From NCBI GenBank assembly GCA_046329555.1, contig JAXLUK010000003.1, positions 434,001 to 498,000 of the forward strand: a stretch of 64,000 bases of DNA, read 5' to 3'. This DNA comes from UBA1941 sp046329555. Its GTDB lineage: Bacteria > Bacteroidota > Bacteroidia > Chitinophagales > LD1. The translations under genes were made by a program, and so were the position numbers. A model generated the notes under the pieces. The model was not told where the DNA came from. It worked only from the letters and a program-made list of their open reading frames with translations, and searched no databases. Positions 9,213 to 18,136 of this stretch are shown piece by piece (the first letter of the stretch is position 1; every line of letters begins with the position of its first letter).

Positions 9213-10182
9213 ATGTAACACTCTTAACCGCTTCCACCACGCGCGCTACGCTAGGCAGGTAAGCTTCCACTAAATTGGGCGCATAGTGCATGCTGGAGTC
9301 CGCGCCGCATACCCGGCGAATCGGCGCATCCAGAAAGTCGAAACCATACCGCTGCACCTGGAAGGTGATTTCAGAAGCAATAGAGGTAAATGGCCAGGAT
9401 TCGTCAACAATCACCAAACGATTCGTTTTCTTCACTGATGCTAAGACGGTTTCCAAATCGAACGGGCGAATGGTTCTTAAATCAATCACTTCGGCAGAAA
9501 TACCATCTTGAGCCAGCGCATCTGCAGCACCAAGCGCAATTTTCATCATCTTGTTATAGGAAACGATGGTCACATCGGTTCCCGCACGCTTGATATCGGC
9601 CTTGCCAATCGGAATTAAGTATTCTTCATCAGGCAATTCGCAAGGGTCGCCGTACATTTGTTCAGATTCCATGAAAACTACCGGGTCATTATCGCGAATC
9701 GCAGATTTTAGCAATCCTTTGGCGTCGTAACCGTTAGAAGGTGAGATTACCTTTAACCCTGGAACAGAAGCCATCATGTTAGTCAGCATCATGGAATGCT
9801 GTGCACCTAATTGACCAGCACTACCCTGAGGACCACGGAAAACTATTGGATTGCCAAATTCGCCTGCGCTCATAGCCAACATTTTAGCTGAGCCGTTGAT
9901 GATTTGATCAAAAGCCAGAATGGCAAAATTCCAGGTCATAAACTCCACAATCGGACGAACACCATTCATGGCTGCACCAACGGCAATACCTGCAAAACCC
10001 AGTTCCGATATCGGCGTATCAATCACGCGCTTTGCACCGAATTCGGCTAACATACCCTGACTTACCTTGTAGGCGCCATCGTATTCAGCCACTTCTTCTC
10101 CCATCAAAAACACACTGGCGTCGCGCCGCATTTCTTCCTGCATGGCCTCGCGCAGTGCATCCCGAAAACGTAATTTCCTCAT
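9199..10182 (-). CDS. pdhB: Pyruvate dehydrogenase E1 component, beta subunit
   Basis: The beta subunit of the heterotetrameric E1 enzyme decarboxylates pyruvate (or a related 2-oxoacid) and passes the acyl group to lipoyl-E2. The 327-residue protein begins MRKLRFRDALREAMQEEM, carries the thiamine-diphosphate-contacting region MGEEVAEYDGAYKVSQG and DTPISELGFAGIAVGAA, and ends with the transketolase C-terminal domain (VIDLRTIRPFD, VDESW). I chose the ATG at 10182; the open frame continues 39 codons further without family similarity. The alpha subunit and E2 genes are not here. Lipoate ligase and lipoyl synthase genes lie within 4 kb on the other strand, which fits the lipoate dependence of the complex. 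Confidence 0.93.
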   Translation of the reverse strand: MRKLRFRDALREAMQEEMRRDASVFLMGEEVAEYDGAYKVSQGMLAEFGAKRVIDTPISELGFAGIAVGAAMNGVRPIVEFMTWNFAILAFDQIINGSAKMLAMSAGEFGNPIVFRGPQGSAGQLGAQHSMMLTNMMASVPGLKVISPSNGYDAKGLLKSAIRDNDPVVFMESEQMYGDPCELPDEEYLIPIGKADIKRAGTDVTIVSYNKMMKIALGAADALAQDGISAEVIDLRTIRPFDLETVLASVKKTNRLVIVDESWPFTSIASEITFQVQRYGFDFLDAPIRRVCGADSSMHYAPNLVEAYLPSVARVVEAVKSVTYAGA

Positions 10183-10290
10183 GGTGTAAAAAATTGAGGC
10201 GCCAAGGTAGCAAAAAACGTCGTTCTTGCCACCAGATGAGTGCTCATTACAATTTTTTGCGATTCCCGGCGTTTGGGCTGAAAACATCTT

Positions 10291-10719
10291 ATGAAACAAA
10301 TCCTTCCCTTATTGATGCTACTTGCAATCATCAGCAGTTGTAAGAAAAATGAACTGCGATCTACAACCTACACCCTGCGTTCATTTAACGGAACACCTAT
10401 GATTGGGACGGTTAGTTTTCAGGAGACGTCAGATGCCTCTCAAACCAATGTACATCTGGAAATCCACGGCATGATTCCCGACAGTACTTACATGACCCAT
10501 TTGCATGAGGGTACTTTAGGACATCTTACCAATACCTTTATCACCTTTAAAGGGGTAAAAAGTTCCACAGGAAGCTATAGCACAACCCAAACCTGGAATA
10601 AAGGCTATGACGACGCCCTAAAATCAAATACCTGTGTGACGGTGCACAATCCAACATTCTTCTCGAATGATACCATCGGTTATGTACTAGGTGCGAATAC
10701 AGGCGCAAACGCGCAATAG
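10291..10719 (+). CDS. Small lipoprotein, CHRD-like
   Basis: Protein of 142 residues with a lipoprotein signal (MKQILPLLMLLAIISSC; lipidated Cys at residue 17), so it is anchored in the envelope. The remaining ~120 residues look beta-rich, with a MTHLHEGTLGH block reminiscent of CHRD/superoxide-dismutase-like domains (HxHxG). The similarity is short and I give it only as a hint. It is divergent from pdhB and sits upstream of lplA with 28 bases between them. No function can be assigned. Confidence 0.7.
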   Translation: MKQILPLLMLLAIISSCKKNELRSTTYTLRSFNGTPMIGTVSFQETSDASQTNVHLEIHGMIPDSTYMTHLHEGTLGHLTNTFITFKGVKSSTGSYSTTQTWNKGYDDALKSNTCVTVHNPTFFSNDTIGYVLGANTGANAQ

Positions 10720-10727
10720 AAAAAGCC

Positions 10728-10735
10728 TACTTTCG
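10728..10735 (+). promoter_or_regulatory. -7 promoter element of lplA
   Basis: TACTTTCG, 12 bases before the lplA ATG. The same octamer stands before the queD-like gene and the metallophosphoesterase gene, supporting TAnnTTYG as a common -7 form in this genome. Confidence 0.45.
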
Positions 10736-10747
10736 GCGCTTCCAACT

Positions 10748-11638
10748 ATGGAATCTGCGCTATATCTGGTTGATGACAAAAATATCCGGCAGCCGTTGGT
10801 GCATGCGGCCATGGAAGAATATTTGATGCTGCATGCCGATACCGAGGCGGCCGATTGGTTGCTGCTGTATGAAAATGATCCCAGTGTTGTAGTGGGTAAG
10901 AATCAATCATTGTATCGCGAAGTAAATTTTGAATACCTGCGTGCGGGTGGTTTGGTAGTAAGAAGAATCTCCGGTGGCGGAACAGTGGTGCATGGACCGG
11001 GCAATTTATGCTTTGCCTTTATTACTCGTTTCGAAGAATTTAAGGTGAATAATTACCCGTGGTTTAATCAGCGATTACTGGATGCGTTACATGCCCGTGG
11101 TATTCCGGCCGCCTTCAACAGCAGGAATGATATCGTGTTGAACGGATGTAAAATTTCAGGAAATGCGCAGTTTACTAATCGAAAGAATTTGTTGTCGCAT
11201 GGCACCCTGCTCATAGATGCCGATCTGGAAAAACTGCGCTTTGCATTACAAGCCAATACTTTTCCGGTTGAATCAAAAGCAGTGGCATCTGTTCGAAGCA
11301 AGGTGATGAACGTATCTGAAATTTCATCATGGAAAGACGTATCAGAATGGCGACAATTTTTAGCAGCAAGCTGGAATGCCGTTACGACACCGCTCCCTGA
11401 TTCAGCATGGGAAATCATTCATCAAATAGCACAACAAAAAATGGCTACCACCGAATGGATTTACGGCCGTTCGCCTAAAACAATTATTTCAAAAAACATC
11501 GGACAGCTTACTATTGAACAAGGGATCATCACCGATGTAGATCAGGAACCATGGCGCACAAAATTGGTTGGATTACCGTATCATTGGTCAGCCATACGTG
11601 AAAGGTTTTCTGAGGAAGAAGCAATACAAATTTTCTGA
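10748..11638 (+). CDS. lplA: Lipoate-protein ligase A family protein
   Basis: Attaches free lipoate through lipoyl-AMP to E2 and GcvH proteins. The 296-residue protein has the biotin/lipoyl ligase fold: YENDPSVVVGKNQS near residue 40, the lipoyl-AMP loop RRISGGGTVVHGPGNL near residue 75, and the catalytic Lys in NGCKISGNAQ near residue 137. A C-terminal accessory region is present but short. The ATG at 10748 (MESALYLVDD) was preferred over one at 10691, which would overlap the preceding lipoprotein gene and adds 19 residues of no similarity. Its TGA overlaps the ATG of the next gene (ATGA), implying coupling. Confidence 0.92.
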   Translation: MESALYLVDDKNIRQPLVHAAMEEYLMLHADTEAADWLLLYENDPSVVVGKNQSLYREVNFEYLRAGGLVVRRISGGGTVVHGPGNLCFAFITRFEEFKVNNYPWFNQRLLDALHARGIPAAFNSRNDIVLNGCKISGNAQFTNRKNLLSHGTLLIDADLEKLRFALQANTFPVESKAVASVRSKVMNVSEISSWKDVSEWRQFLAASWNAVTTPLPDSAWEIIHQIAQQKMATTEWIYGRSPKTIISKNIGQLTIEQGIITDVDQEPWRTKLVGLPYHWSAIRERFSEEEAIQIF

Positions 11639-11886
11639 TGAATTGGCGTCAAGTAATCTACCAAATGAAAAAATCGCTGGAGCGAAACGGGTTCGCTTCG
11701 CTCGCAGATGAATTGCTGATGGCAGAAGTAACAGCCGGAAAGAATCCCAATGCGATTGTTACAGAAGTTCTTACCAAGCTAAAGGAATTTTCAAGAGAAC
11801 ATGAAGACGCGTATCACCTCATTATTACTGAAGCGGAACAACTGCGGCGCTACGCTAAAACATTTGGGATAGAACCCAATGAGTAG
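11638..11886 (+). CDS. Small uncharacterised protein coupled to lplA
   Basis: A protein of 82 residues, helical and charged (MNWRQVIYQMKKSLERNGFA...), with no signal peptide or membrane segment. The start overlaps the lplA stop by four bases (ATGA), so it is almost certainly translated with lplA. I do not recognise a family; a role linked to lipoylation would be inferred only from the coupling. Confidence 0.7.
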   Translation: MNWRQVIYQMKKSLERNGFASLADELLMAEVTAGKNPNAIVTEVLTKLKEFSREHEDAYHLIITEAEQLRRYAKTFGIEPNE

Positions 11887-11901
11887 CTCATTTCCTTTTG
11901 C

Positions 11902-11909
11902 TATTTTCG
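11902..11909 (+). promoter_or_regulatory. -7 promoter element, predicted leaderless start
   Basis: TATTTTCG is followed by ATTT and then the ATG at 11914: a four-base gap, as at several other genes in this window. Confidence 0.5.
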
Positions 11910-11913
11910 ATTT

Positions 11914-12699
11914 ATGAAGCAAGTATTTGTAGTAGTGTTGTTACTACCCTTAATTGGTTGGGCGCAACAGGAAAATTTCCGTTCGCAACAAAACGGAATT
12001 ACCGTAATTGGTTATGCTGAGAATCCGGAATTCGCAGATGCCCGGGTAGTTTTAGATCAAACTTTGTTTTTTTCTCAGGAGCGGATTGATTCAGGAAAGA
12101 ATACGTTTAAGTTTCAGATTGACAACTATCAGCTAGGTGCGCAAACGCCCGATGCAGGCACTAAACTATGCGCTAATTCTGCCAAAGGGCAGCACCTTCA
12201 CGTGATTCTGGATAATGGACCATACACTGCATCTTACAGTAATGAAGTTTCTACTACTATTAAGCCGGGGCATCACGTTTTGCTTGCATTTTTATCGCGC
12301 TCTTATCACATGAGTTTAAAACACAAAAAAGCATTTGCGATTAAAGAATTTGATTGCGGAAAAGGTAAGTGGGTGGATAGCTTTAATGCCAATGGCCCAC
12401 AACTATTTTACAGCAGGCCAAAGGGTGATTACATTGGAGAGAAAGAGGTTAGGCGCATTTTACTGGATTTTTATTTACTGAACGCCAACTTGAGTGAAAA
12501 AGGCATGAAGGTGCGAGCTACTATCAACGGAACCGCCTTTTTACTAACGCGCTGGGAACCCTATTTTATTGAAGGGTTACCATTAGGTGAGAATCGCATT
12601 AAGTTAGAACTAATAGATAGTCGTGGCCGGTTGGTGAAATGCGCTTTTAACGGTGTGGAACGCACGATTAAGTTGATTACTGAACCCCTGAAACCATAA
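11914..12699 (+). CDS. Secreted protein of unknown function (261 aa)
   Basis: The N-terminus is a signal peptide (MKQVFVVVLLLPLIGWAQ, cleavage after WAQ), so the protein is periplasmic or outer-surface. The mature part is probably beta-rich, with two noticeable blocks: GQHLHVILDNGPYTASYS followed by PGHHVLLAFLSRSYHMS, and RILLDFYLLNANLSEKG. I believe this arrangement occurs in other Bacteroidota but I know of no function. No sorting domain or lipobox is present. The stop is directly followed by the fmt ATG (TAA then ATG), so it is transcribed together with fmt. Confidence 0.7.
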   Translation: MKQVFVVVLLLPLIGWAQQENFRSQQNGITVIGYAENPEFADARVVLDQTLFFSQERIDSGKNTFKFQIDNYQLGAQTPDAGTKLCANSAKGQHLHVILDNGPYTASYSNEVSTTIKPGHHVLLAFLSRSYHMSLKHKKAFAIKEFDCGKGKWVDSFNANGPQLFYSRPKGDYIGEKEVRRILLDFYLLNANLSEKGMKVRATINGTAFLLTRWEPYFIEGLPLGENRIKLELIDSRGRLVKCAFNGVERTIKLITEPLKP

Positions 12700-13635
12700 A
12701 TGAAATCGCTACGGTTGGTTTTTATGGGTACACCGGAATTTGCCGTGCCCATGTTGGATGCGTTACGGCAATCAGCTCATGAAGTTGTGGCCGTCATTAC
12801 GGCACCGGATAAACCTGCAGGTCGCGGCAGAATGGTGCAACAATCGGAAGTAAAGCAATATGCTGTTGCACATGAACTACCGTTATTGCAACCAGAAAAA
12901 TTAAAAAACCCTGAATTTTTAGAGGAACTTCGATCTTATCAGGCTGACTTATTCGTGGTTGTGGCATTTAGAATGTTGCCAGAGGTGGTTTGGAATATGC
13001 CTAATCTGGGAACCATTAATTTACATGCTTCTTTATTGCCGCAGTATCGCGGCGCCGCCCCAATTAACTGGGCCATTATCAATGGCGAAACCGAAACGGG
13101 TGTAACCACTTTCCGGCTGCAGCAAGAGATTGATACCGGCAACTTGTTGTTTCAGGAAAGCATTAGCATCCGGCCTAATGAAACGGTTGGGGAATTGTAT
13201 CAGGAGTTAATGCAACTAGGCACTGGCGTTTTATTAAAAACAGTGAACGCCATGGCTAGCGGCGATTTTAAAGAAATACCACAGCCCACTCATGATGCGC
13301 TTAAAAGTGCGCCAAAAATTTTCAAAGAAAACTGCGCTATCCATTGGCACCAAACTTCAAATCAATGTTATAACCTGATTAGAGGATTAAGTCCTTACCC
13401 GGCGGCATTTACTACTATAGCCGGAAAGCAACTGAAAGTATATGCCGCCATAAAAAAAGAGCGCGTTGCCGGTTTAGCACCAGGTCAGTTTAGAACAGAT
13501 GGAAAAACATATCTGGAATTTGGAACGGCAGATGGCGCGTTAAGCCTGACCGACATACAGTTGGAGGGCAAAAAGCGTATGGGCATTGAAGAATTTTTTA
13601 GAGGGAACCGATTGCCTTCCAATGATTCAATCTGA
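12700..13635 (+). CDS. fmt: Methionyl-tRNA formyltransferase
   Basis: Formylates Met-tRNA-fMet with 10-formyl-tetrahydrofolate for initiation. The 311-residue protein shows the formyltransferase core (RLVFMGTPEFAVPMLD at the N-terminus; INLHASLLPQYRGAAPINW near residue 110, containing the conserved catalytic Asn, His and substrate loop) and the smaller OB-like C-terminal tRNA domain from about residue 205. The ATG abuts the previous stop. Def, the usual deformylase partner, is not adjacent. Normal length. Confidence 0.96.
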   Translation: MKSLRLVFMGTPEFAVPMLDALRQSAHEVVAVITAPDKPAGRGRMVQQSEVKQYAVAHELPLLQPEKLKNPEFLEELRSYQADLFVVVAFRMLPEVVWNMPNLGTINLHASLLPQYRGAAPINWAIINGETETGVTTFRLQQEIDTGNLLFQESISIRPNETVGELYQELMQLGTGVLLKTVNAMASGDFKEIPQPTHDALKSAPKIFKENCAIHWHQTSNQCYNLIRGLSPYPAAFTTIAGKQLKVYAAIKKERVAGLAPGQFRTDGKTYLEFGTADGALSLTDIQLEGKKRMGIEEFFRGNRLPSNDSI

Positions 13636-13661
13636 CAGTTGGACTTCTTAATAAATGCGGC

Positions 13662-13669
13662 TACTTTAG
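13662..13669 (+). promoter_or_regulatory. -7-like element of lipA, four bases from the ATG
   Basis: TACTTTAG, then CCTC, then the lipA ATG at 13674. The last T of the TTTG core is A here, so it is a weaker match than others with the same spacing. Confidence 0.4.
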
Positions 13670-13673
13670 CCTC

Positions 13674-14537
13674 ATGGATTCAGCCACTACAGGCCGTGTA
13701 AAAAAACCCGATTGGTTAAAGATAAAATTGCCGGCGGGTGTATCGTATAGTGAAGTCAAGAAGAACATTCACGATAAACGTTTACACACCATTTGCGAAA
13801 GCGGGCAATGCCCAAATCAAACAGAATGTTGGGGTGCCGGAACAGCAACATTGATGATTTTAGGAAATACCTGTACACGCTCTTGTATGTTCTGCAGCGT
13901 AGCTACCGGTAAACCGGAACATGTTGATATTGCCGAACCGCAGCGTGTTGCTGAATCGGTAAAAGAAATGGGTTTAAAGCACGTAGTGATTACCTCAGTT
14001 GACCGCGACGACTTAACTGATGGTGGCGCCGGCATCTGGGCAGCTACTGTACGCGCTGTGCGCCGCCTGAATCCCGGGGTAACCATGGAGACCTTAATCC
14101 CTGATTTTGCAGGTAAATGGGAGAATTTGCAGAGGATTATTGAGGTAAGCCCTGAGGTAGTATCCCACAATCTGGAAACCGTAAAGCGGCTTACGCGAGA
14201 AGTGCGCGTACAGGCACGTTACGAACGCAGCTTGGAAGTATTAGCGCGATTAAAACAGGGTGGTATTTCAAGGACGAAAAGCGGCTTGATGCTTGGCTTG
14301 GGAGAAACAGACGATGAAATTTTCGAAGCTATGGATGACTTGCGCCAAGCCCAAGTTGATATACTTACGCTTGGACAATATCTGCAGCCAACCAGGAACC
14401 ACTTGGCCGTGCAACGATATGTTAGTCCGGAACAATTTCAGCATTACAAAAAAATTGGTTTGGAAAAAGGTTTTCGGTATGTAGAAAGTGGGCCCATGGT
14501 ACGATCCTCTTACCACGCCGAAAAACACTTGATTTAA
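13674..14537 (+). CDS. lipA: Lipoyl synthase
   Basis: Radical-SAM enzyme that inserts two sulfurs into protein-bound octanoyl groups. The 287-residue protein has both cluster motifs: the auxiliary [4Fe-4S] CX4CX5C (CESGQC...C near residue 42) and the radical-SAM CX3CX2C (CTRSCMFC near residue 68). The C-terminal RSSYHA serine that ligates the auxiliary cluster is present at residues 279-284. With lplA 2 kb upstream and pdhB beside it, the region covers both lipoate synthesis and salvage; lipB is not in the window. Ends 7 bases from the convergent engB gene. Confidence 0.97.
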   Translation: MDSATTGRVKKPDWLKIKLPAGVSYSEVKKNIHDKRLHTICESGQCPNQTECWGAGTATLMILGNTCTRSCMFCSVATGKPEHVDIAEPQRVAESVKEMGLKHVVITSVDRDDLTDGGAGIWAATVRAVRRLNPGVTMETLIPDFAGKWENLQRIIEVSPEVVSHNLETVKRLTREVRVQARYERSLEVLARLKQGGISRTKSGLMLGLGETDDEIFEAMDDLRQAQVDILTLGQYLQPTRNHLAVQRYVSPEQFQHYKKIGLEKGFRYVESGPMVRSSYHAEKHLI

Positions 14538-14557
14538 GCGGTGTTAAAGTCCGCTTA
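14535..14557. terminator. Hairpin at the lipA/engB convergent junction
   Basis: TAAGCGG (14535-14541) and CCGCTTA (14551-14557) form a 7-bp stem with a 9-base loop, including the lipA stop codon. It could end transcription from both sides, but neither strand has a clear T-run after it. Confidence 0.35.
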
Positions 14558-15134
14558 CTTCTTTCACATAGTTCAATAACGCCTCACCACCAGTTGCCTT
14601 TGCAGCCGATGTTACGAACATCTCAGGTAATTCAGCCCATGTTTCTTTCAGCGCGTTTTTCATGGCTTCGATGTTTCCAATCACTTCCTGCTTCATCTTA
14701 TCTGCCTTGGTAAAAACCACAATAAATGGCACCCGGTGCTCACCTAGCCAATTCATAAAATCAAGATCGATTTGTTGTGGTTTGATTCGGGCATCAACCA
14801 ATACCCAAACGGTTACTAACTGACGCCGTTGTGTAAGATATTGCTGAATCATTTTCTGCCAATCTGCTCGCAACGTCTTGGCTACTTTGGCATATCCATA
14901 TCCGGGTAAATCAACCAAATGCCAATTATCATTGATCTGATAAAAATTCAGGGTTTGTGTTTTTCCCGGATTGGCAGAAGTCCGCGCCAGATTGCCTTGC
15001 TTCACCAGATAGTTTATGAGGGAACTCTTCCCTACGTTAGAGCGCCCAATGAGTGCATGCTCAGGAATCAACGTATCCGGGCACTTTTCTACTTCTACAA
15101 AACTGCCTTTATAAATAGCTTTTCTAATTTCCAT
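14544..15134 (-). CDS. engB: EngB/YsxC ribosome-biogenesis GTPase
   Basis: Small TRAFAC GTPase required for assembly of the 50S subunit. The 196-residue protein has G1 (GRSNVGKSS, near residue 31), G3 (DLPGYG, near 75), G4 (TKAD, near 141) and the G5-like SA (TSAAKATG, near 175). Length is normal. It follows menA by 11 bases on the same strand, so the two are probably cotranscribed. Confidence 0.95.
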   Translation of the reverse strand: MEIRKAIYKGSFVEVEKCPDTLIPEHALIGRSNVGKSSLINYLVKQGNLARTSANPGKTQTLNFYQINDNWHLVDLPGYGYAKVAKTLRADWQKMIQQYLTQRRQLVTVWVLVDARIKPQQIDLDFMNWLGEHRVPFIVVFTKADKMKQEVIGNIEAMKNALKETWAELPEMFVTSAAKATGGEALLNYVKEVSGL

Positions 15135-15145
15135 GGTATTGAGGT

Positions 15146-16048
15146 TTAGCTGATAGCCGCACCCAATGCGAAAAGGAGCGAAAATAAAAAAGTTGATAGG
15201 GCTAATTGCTTTAACGATGGATCAAATGCAGCTGGTTCATCAATTCTGGCTACTATCATCGCATGACGCCAAAATAAAGGTGCTGTAAGCATAAATAATC
15301 CCTGAATAGAAGAACGAAAAGTGACTATCCAAAACACCATGACGGCAATCCATCCCAACGAAATTAAAGCGAAATGATAACGCCGGGCCCATAGCGGGCC
15401 CATACGTACTACCATGGTAATCTTGCCGGATAACGCATCATTTTGCTGATCCCGCATGTTATTTAAGTTAAGAACACCTGTTGCAAAGCAACCAATGGAT
15501 ACTGCGGGAAGCAATACTGTTCCTGACATTTCATGTTGCTGCAGGAAATAGCTACCCCCAACACCAACGAAGCCAAAGAAAAAAAGTACGGCCAAATCGC
15601 CGAATCCAAAATAGCCATAAGCCCGCTTCCCAACCGTGTAGGTGATGGCAGCTATCAAACATGCTACAGCCAGCACTAAGAAAACCATCCAATCAAATAG
15701 CGTGTTCAGCGATAGCGAAAGCAGGCTAAGACCAAAAATCAAACACAATATCACTACCACGGCGATACCCATTTTCATTTCATTAACGGATAACAGACCC
15801 GCTTGAATAGCGCGCCGGGGGCCGATACGTTGAGCGTTATCTGTTCCTTTCAATCCATCACCTAAATCATTGGCCAGGTTGGAAAGAATTTGCAATAACA
15901 AAGTGGTCATCGTGGATAAGAAAAAAATGGTCCAGGAGAATTGATTTTTAAAGGAGATAAAGGAACCGGTTATGATAGCAGAAAATGCCAGCGGTAAAGT
16001 CCGCAAGCGCATTGCCTGAACCCAAGATTTCCATTTCGGCTGTTCCAT
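15146..16048 (-). CDS. menA: 1,4-dihydroxy-2-naphthoate polyprenyltransferase
   Basis: UbiA-superfamily membrane enzyme that prenylates dihydroxynaphthoate in menaquinone synthesis. The protein is 300 residues with about eight membrane segments and the Mg-prenyl-diphosphate motif NDLGDGLKGTD near residue 60; the second Asp-rich region is NLNNMRDQQND near residue 185. I chose ATG 16048 (MEQPKWKSWVQAMRLRTLPLA), since the longer frame starts inside the terminator hairpin of the upstream gene. The polyprenyl synthase at 48.5-49.5 kb may supply its side chain. Confidence 0.92.
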   Translation of the reverse strand: MEQPKWKSWVQAMRLRTLPLAFSAIITGSFISFKNQFSWTIFFLSTMTTLLLQILSNLANDLGDGLKGTDNAQRIGPRRAIQAGLLSVNEMKMGIAVVVILCLIFGLSLLSLSLNTLFDWMVFLVLAVACLIAAITYTVGKRAYGYFGFGDLAVLFFFGFVGVGGSYFLQQHEMSGTVLLPAVSIGCFATGVLNLNNMRDQQNDALSGKITMVVRMGPLWARRYHFALISLGWIAVMVFWIVTFRSSIQGLFMLTAPLFWRHAMIVARIDEPAAFDPSLKQLALSTFLFSLLFALGAAIS

Positions 16049-16060
16049 GATGCGAAACAA

Positions 16061-16089
16061 AAAAAAGGCCGCCAAAACGGCGGCCTTTT
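16061..16089 (-). terminator. Intrinsic terminator of the type A T9SS cargo gene
   Basis: GGCCGCC (16067-16073) and GGCGGCC (16079-16085) form a GC-rich 7-bp stem with a five-base loop. On the minus strand it is followed by a run of T residues (A-run at 16058-16066 on the plus strand). It lies 22 bases past the stop of the upstream gene and 20 bases before the menA ATG. Confidence 0.85.
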
Positions 16090-16110
16090 CTTCAGATTTT
16101 AAAAAACAAA

Positions 16111-18030
16111 TTACTTGTTCAGCGTTAACTTACGTGTTGCCACGTTATTGCCGCTTTGAATTTTAACGATGTAGTTGCCGTTCGACAAATCGCTCAGGTT
16201 AATCTGACGGCTGTAGTTGCCGTTAGCTTCTTCTGAAATAGTTTTCACTTCAGAACCCAGGATATTGTAGATGCGGATTATTACCTTTTCTGCGGATGAA
16301 ATACCTACAGTGATGTTTCCTGAAGTTGGGTTAGGCAAAACGCTTACACCGCCTTCAAAGTTTACGTTTTCAACACCAGCCACACATCCTGAAGTTTTTA
16401 CGTTCACAGATTTTTGTGTGCTGAAGGAACAACCAGCACTATCCATAACCAATTTTACTGGCACACCTGAACCTACGGTAGTGAAACGATAGTATCCATC
16501 AGTAGCGGTGTAGATATCTTGAGCCGAAGTAAAGTACCAGGTAGAGTTCCAACCGTTAATGCGTGAAGAAGTATTCGTAAACAAGTACGAATTATCTTTA
16601 CACAAGTTAGGGCTGTTATTCGGCAAATTGAAGTTTACATTATTCGCAGAAACACCTGGAATAGTAACATTGGTTGTAGCAGTAGCAGAACAACCTAATG
16701 CATTAGTTACGGTAAGGGTGTATGTTCCGGCAGCCGCAACGTTAGGAAGAGTAGAAGAATTAGCACCAGTGCTCCACAGATACGTTCTAGCTCCGGTAGC
16801 CTGAGTAGTCACGGTAGGTGTAATCGTAACAGTGCTGTTACAGTTCAGGTTAATATTGGCTGGAAGCGTTGCCGTGATGGCGCGAGATACTATAGTTGTA
16901 GAACCTACAGCTGAGTCAGTTCCGTTATAAGCAGTAACTGAATAAGTGGTATTAGCGGTTCCCGTGATAGTAGCAATAGGGTTTGCAATCGTGGCATCGC
17001 TTAATCCAGTTGCAGGAGACCAACGGTAAGTAACCCCACCAGTAGTTCCGGAAGCTACAGCGCTCAATTGAACGGTTTCACCACCACAAATTTTCAAAGT
17101 AACCAACTGGTCGTTAGAAGCAGTTACCACTGGCTTAGCGTAAGTAAGAGTAACGAAAGGATAGATTTCCAGATTTTGCTCCAGCAACGAGTTACAAACT
17201 GTTGAGCAGCCATAACCTACAGTTCCAACAATTGTTTGACCATTGAAACCTTGCATTGAAGTTACACCAGCCATCCAAACCGTTGTATTTGGCACGCGGC
17301 TGTCGGCAGCAGTACAGCTATCTTCACAATTTTCCTGATAGTCAGCCAACAGGAAGAAATTATGAGAAGTATCACCCAAGAAGTCAACCTGAACAGCAAA
17401 AGTAGTACCCGCAGGCAAAGTTACATTCGGACGGATGATATCACCTTTAACGCGGTACGTATTTGCCGCAGTTCCCGGGCCAGTAAGCGCGGTATCCGTG
17501 ATAATTGTTTGACTAAATACAATTGGTGATTGGTAGCCTGTATCCACAAATTGGAATGTACCAGTTTGAGGAATTGCTTTTACCTTGAAAATCACAGTAT
17601 CTTTAGTACCGTTGTTTGGTTTGTCGTGCGCATAGAAGATAATGAATGAATCAAGACGGATTGTAGTATTTGCGTCAACACCATGTTCGTAGAACGGATA
17701 ACCCGTAATAGAATCAAGATTATAGAAACGTTTGAATGCCGTACCGATAGCTTTCTCATAATACTGCCGAGATTCACGTTGGTTGAAATTTACCAAAGTA
17801 GAGTGGTAACCAACCGGAGCATTAGCAGCAATGGCTGCAGCCAACGAGTCGAGAATACCGTAATCAAGAGTTAGGTTCACTGTACCTGCGCGAGAAACGC
17901 TTTGGGTATTGTGGAAATGAGGACGGGTGTAGTTGTTCAGCCGAATGGGCTTGTGATTAGAGATGAGCGACTGCGCAAAAATTGCAGCAACAGCAAACAT
18001 CGCCAAACTGGTTAGATAAACCTTTTTCAT
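16111..18030 (-). CDS. T9SS type A cargo with Ig-like/PKD repeats
   Basis: Secreted 639-residue protein. The signal peptide is MKKVYLTSLAMFAVAAIFAQ. The N-terminal half (to about residue 290) is a beta-rich region with conserved Cys pairs (CEDSC, YGCSTVC) and no family I recognise. It is followed by two Ig/PKD-like repeats (CGGETVQLSAVASG...YRWSPATGLSD; CNSTVTITPTV...YLWSTGANSS) and a Cys-containing linker. The last ~75 residues are a type A sorting domain (VLPNPTSGN, VIIRIYNILGSEV, NGNYIVKI, TRKLTLNK), removed by PorU on export. This is the only type A tail in the window. Transcribed alone, with its own promoter and a strong terminator. Confidence 0.88.
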   Translation of the reverse strand: MKKVYLTSLAMFAVAAIFAQSLISNHKPIRLNNYTRPHFHNTQSVSRAGTVNLTLDYGILDSLAAAIAANAPVGYHSTLVNFNQRESRQYYEKAIGTAFKRFYNLDSITGYPFYEHGVDANTTIRLDSFIIFYAHDKPNNGTKDTVIFKVKAIPQTGTFQFVDTGYQSPIVFSQTIITDTALTGPGTAANTYRVKGDIIRPNVTLPAGTTFAVQVDFLGDTSHNFFLLADYQENCEDSCTAADSRVPNTTVWMAGVTSMQGFNGQTIVGTVGYGCSTVCNSLLEQNLEIYPFVTLTYAKPVVTASNDQLVTLKICGGETVQLSAVASGTTGGVTYRWSPATGLSDATIANPIATITGTANTTYSVTAYNGTDSAVGSTTIVSRAITATLPANINLNCNSTVTITPTVTTQATGARTYLWSTGANSSTLPNVAAAGTYTLTVTNALGCSATATTNVTIPGVSANNVNFNLPNNSPNLCKDNSYLFTNTSSRINGWNSTWYFTSAQDIYTATDGYYRFTTVGSGVPVKLVMDSAGCSFSTQKSVNVKTSGCVAGVENVNFEGGVSVLPNPTSGNITVGISSAEKVIIRIYNILGSEVKTISEEANGNYSRQINLSDLSNGNYIVKIQSGNNVATRKLTLNK

Positions 18031-18050
18031 CGTTTGATTTTTTGTTTTTA

Positions 18051-18058
18051 CAAATCTA
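18051..18058 (-). promoter_or_regulatory. -7 promoter element of the type A T9SS cargo gene
   Basis: On the minus strand TAGATTTG, an exact TAnnTTTG match, 20 bases upstream of the ATG. A TTTTG about 12 bases further up is closer than the usual spacing for a -33 element. Confidence 0.5.
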
Positions 18059-18088
18059 AATTGAAGACCGCAAAAGAAGGTAATTTAG

Positions 18089-18119
18089 TGGCATTTACAA
18101 ATGGAAAATGACAATGCCA
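18089..18119. repeat. Inverted repeat between tdk and the T9SS cargo gene
   Basis: TGGCATT (18089-18095) and AATGCCA (18113-18119) flank a 17-base spacer, 18 bases past the tdk stop. It may be a weak terminator for tdk (no T-run is present) or an operator for the cargo gene. Confidence 0.35.
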
Positions 18120-18136
18120 TGACTTTTCATAAGTCC

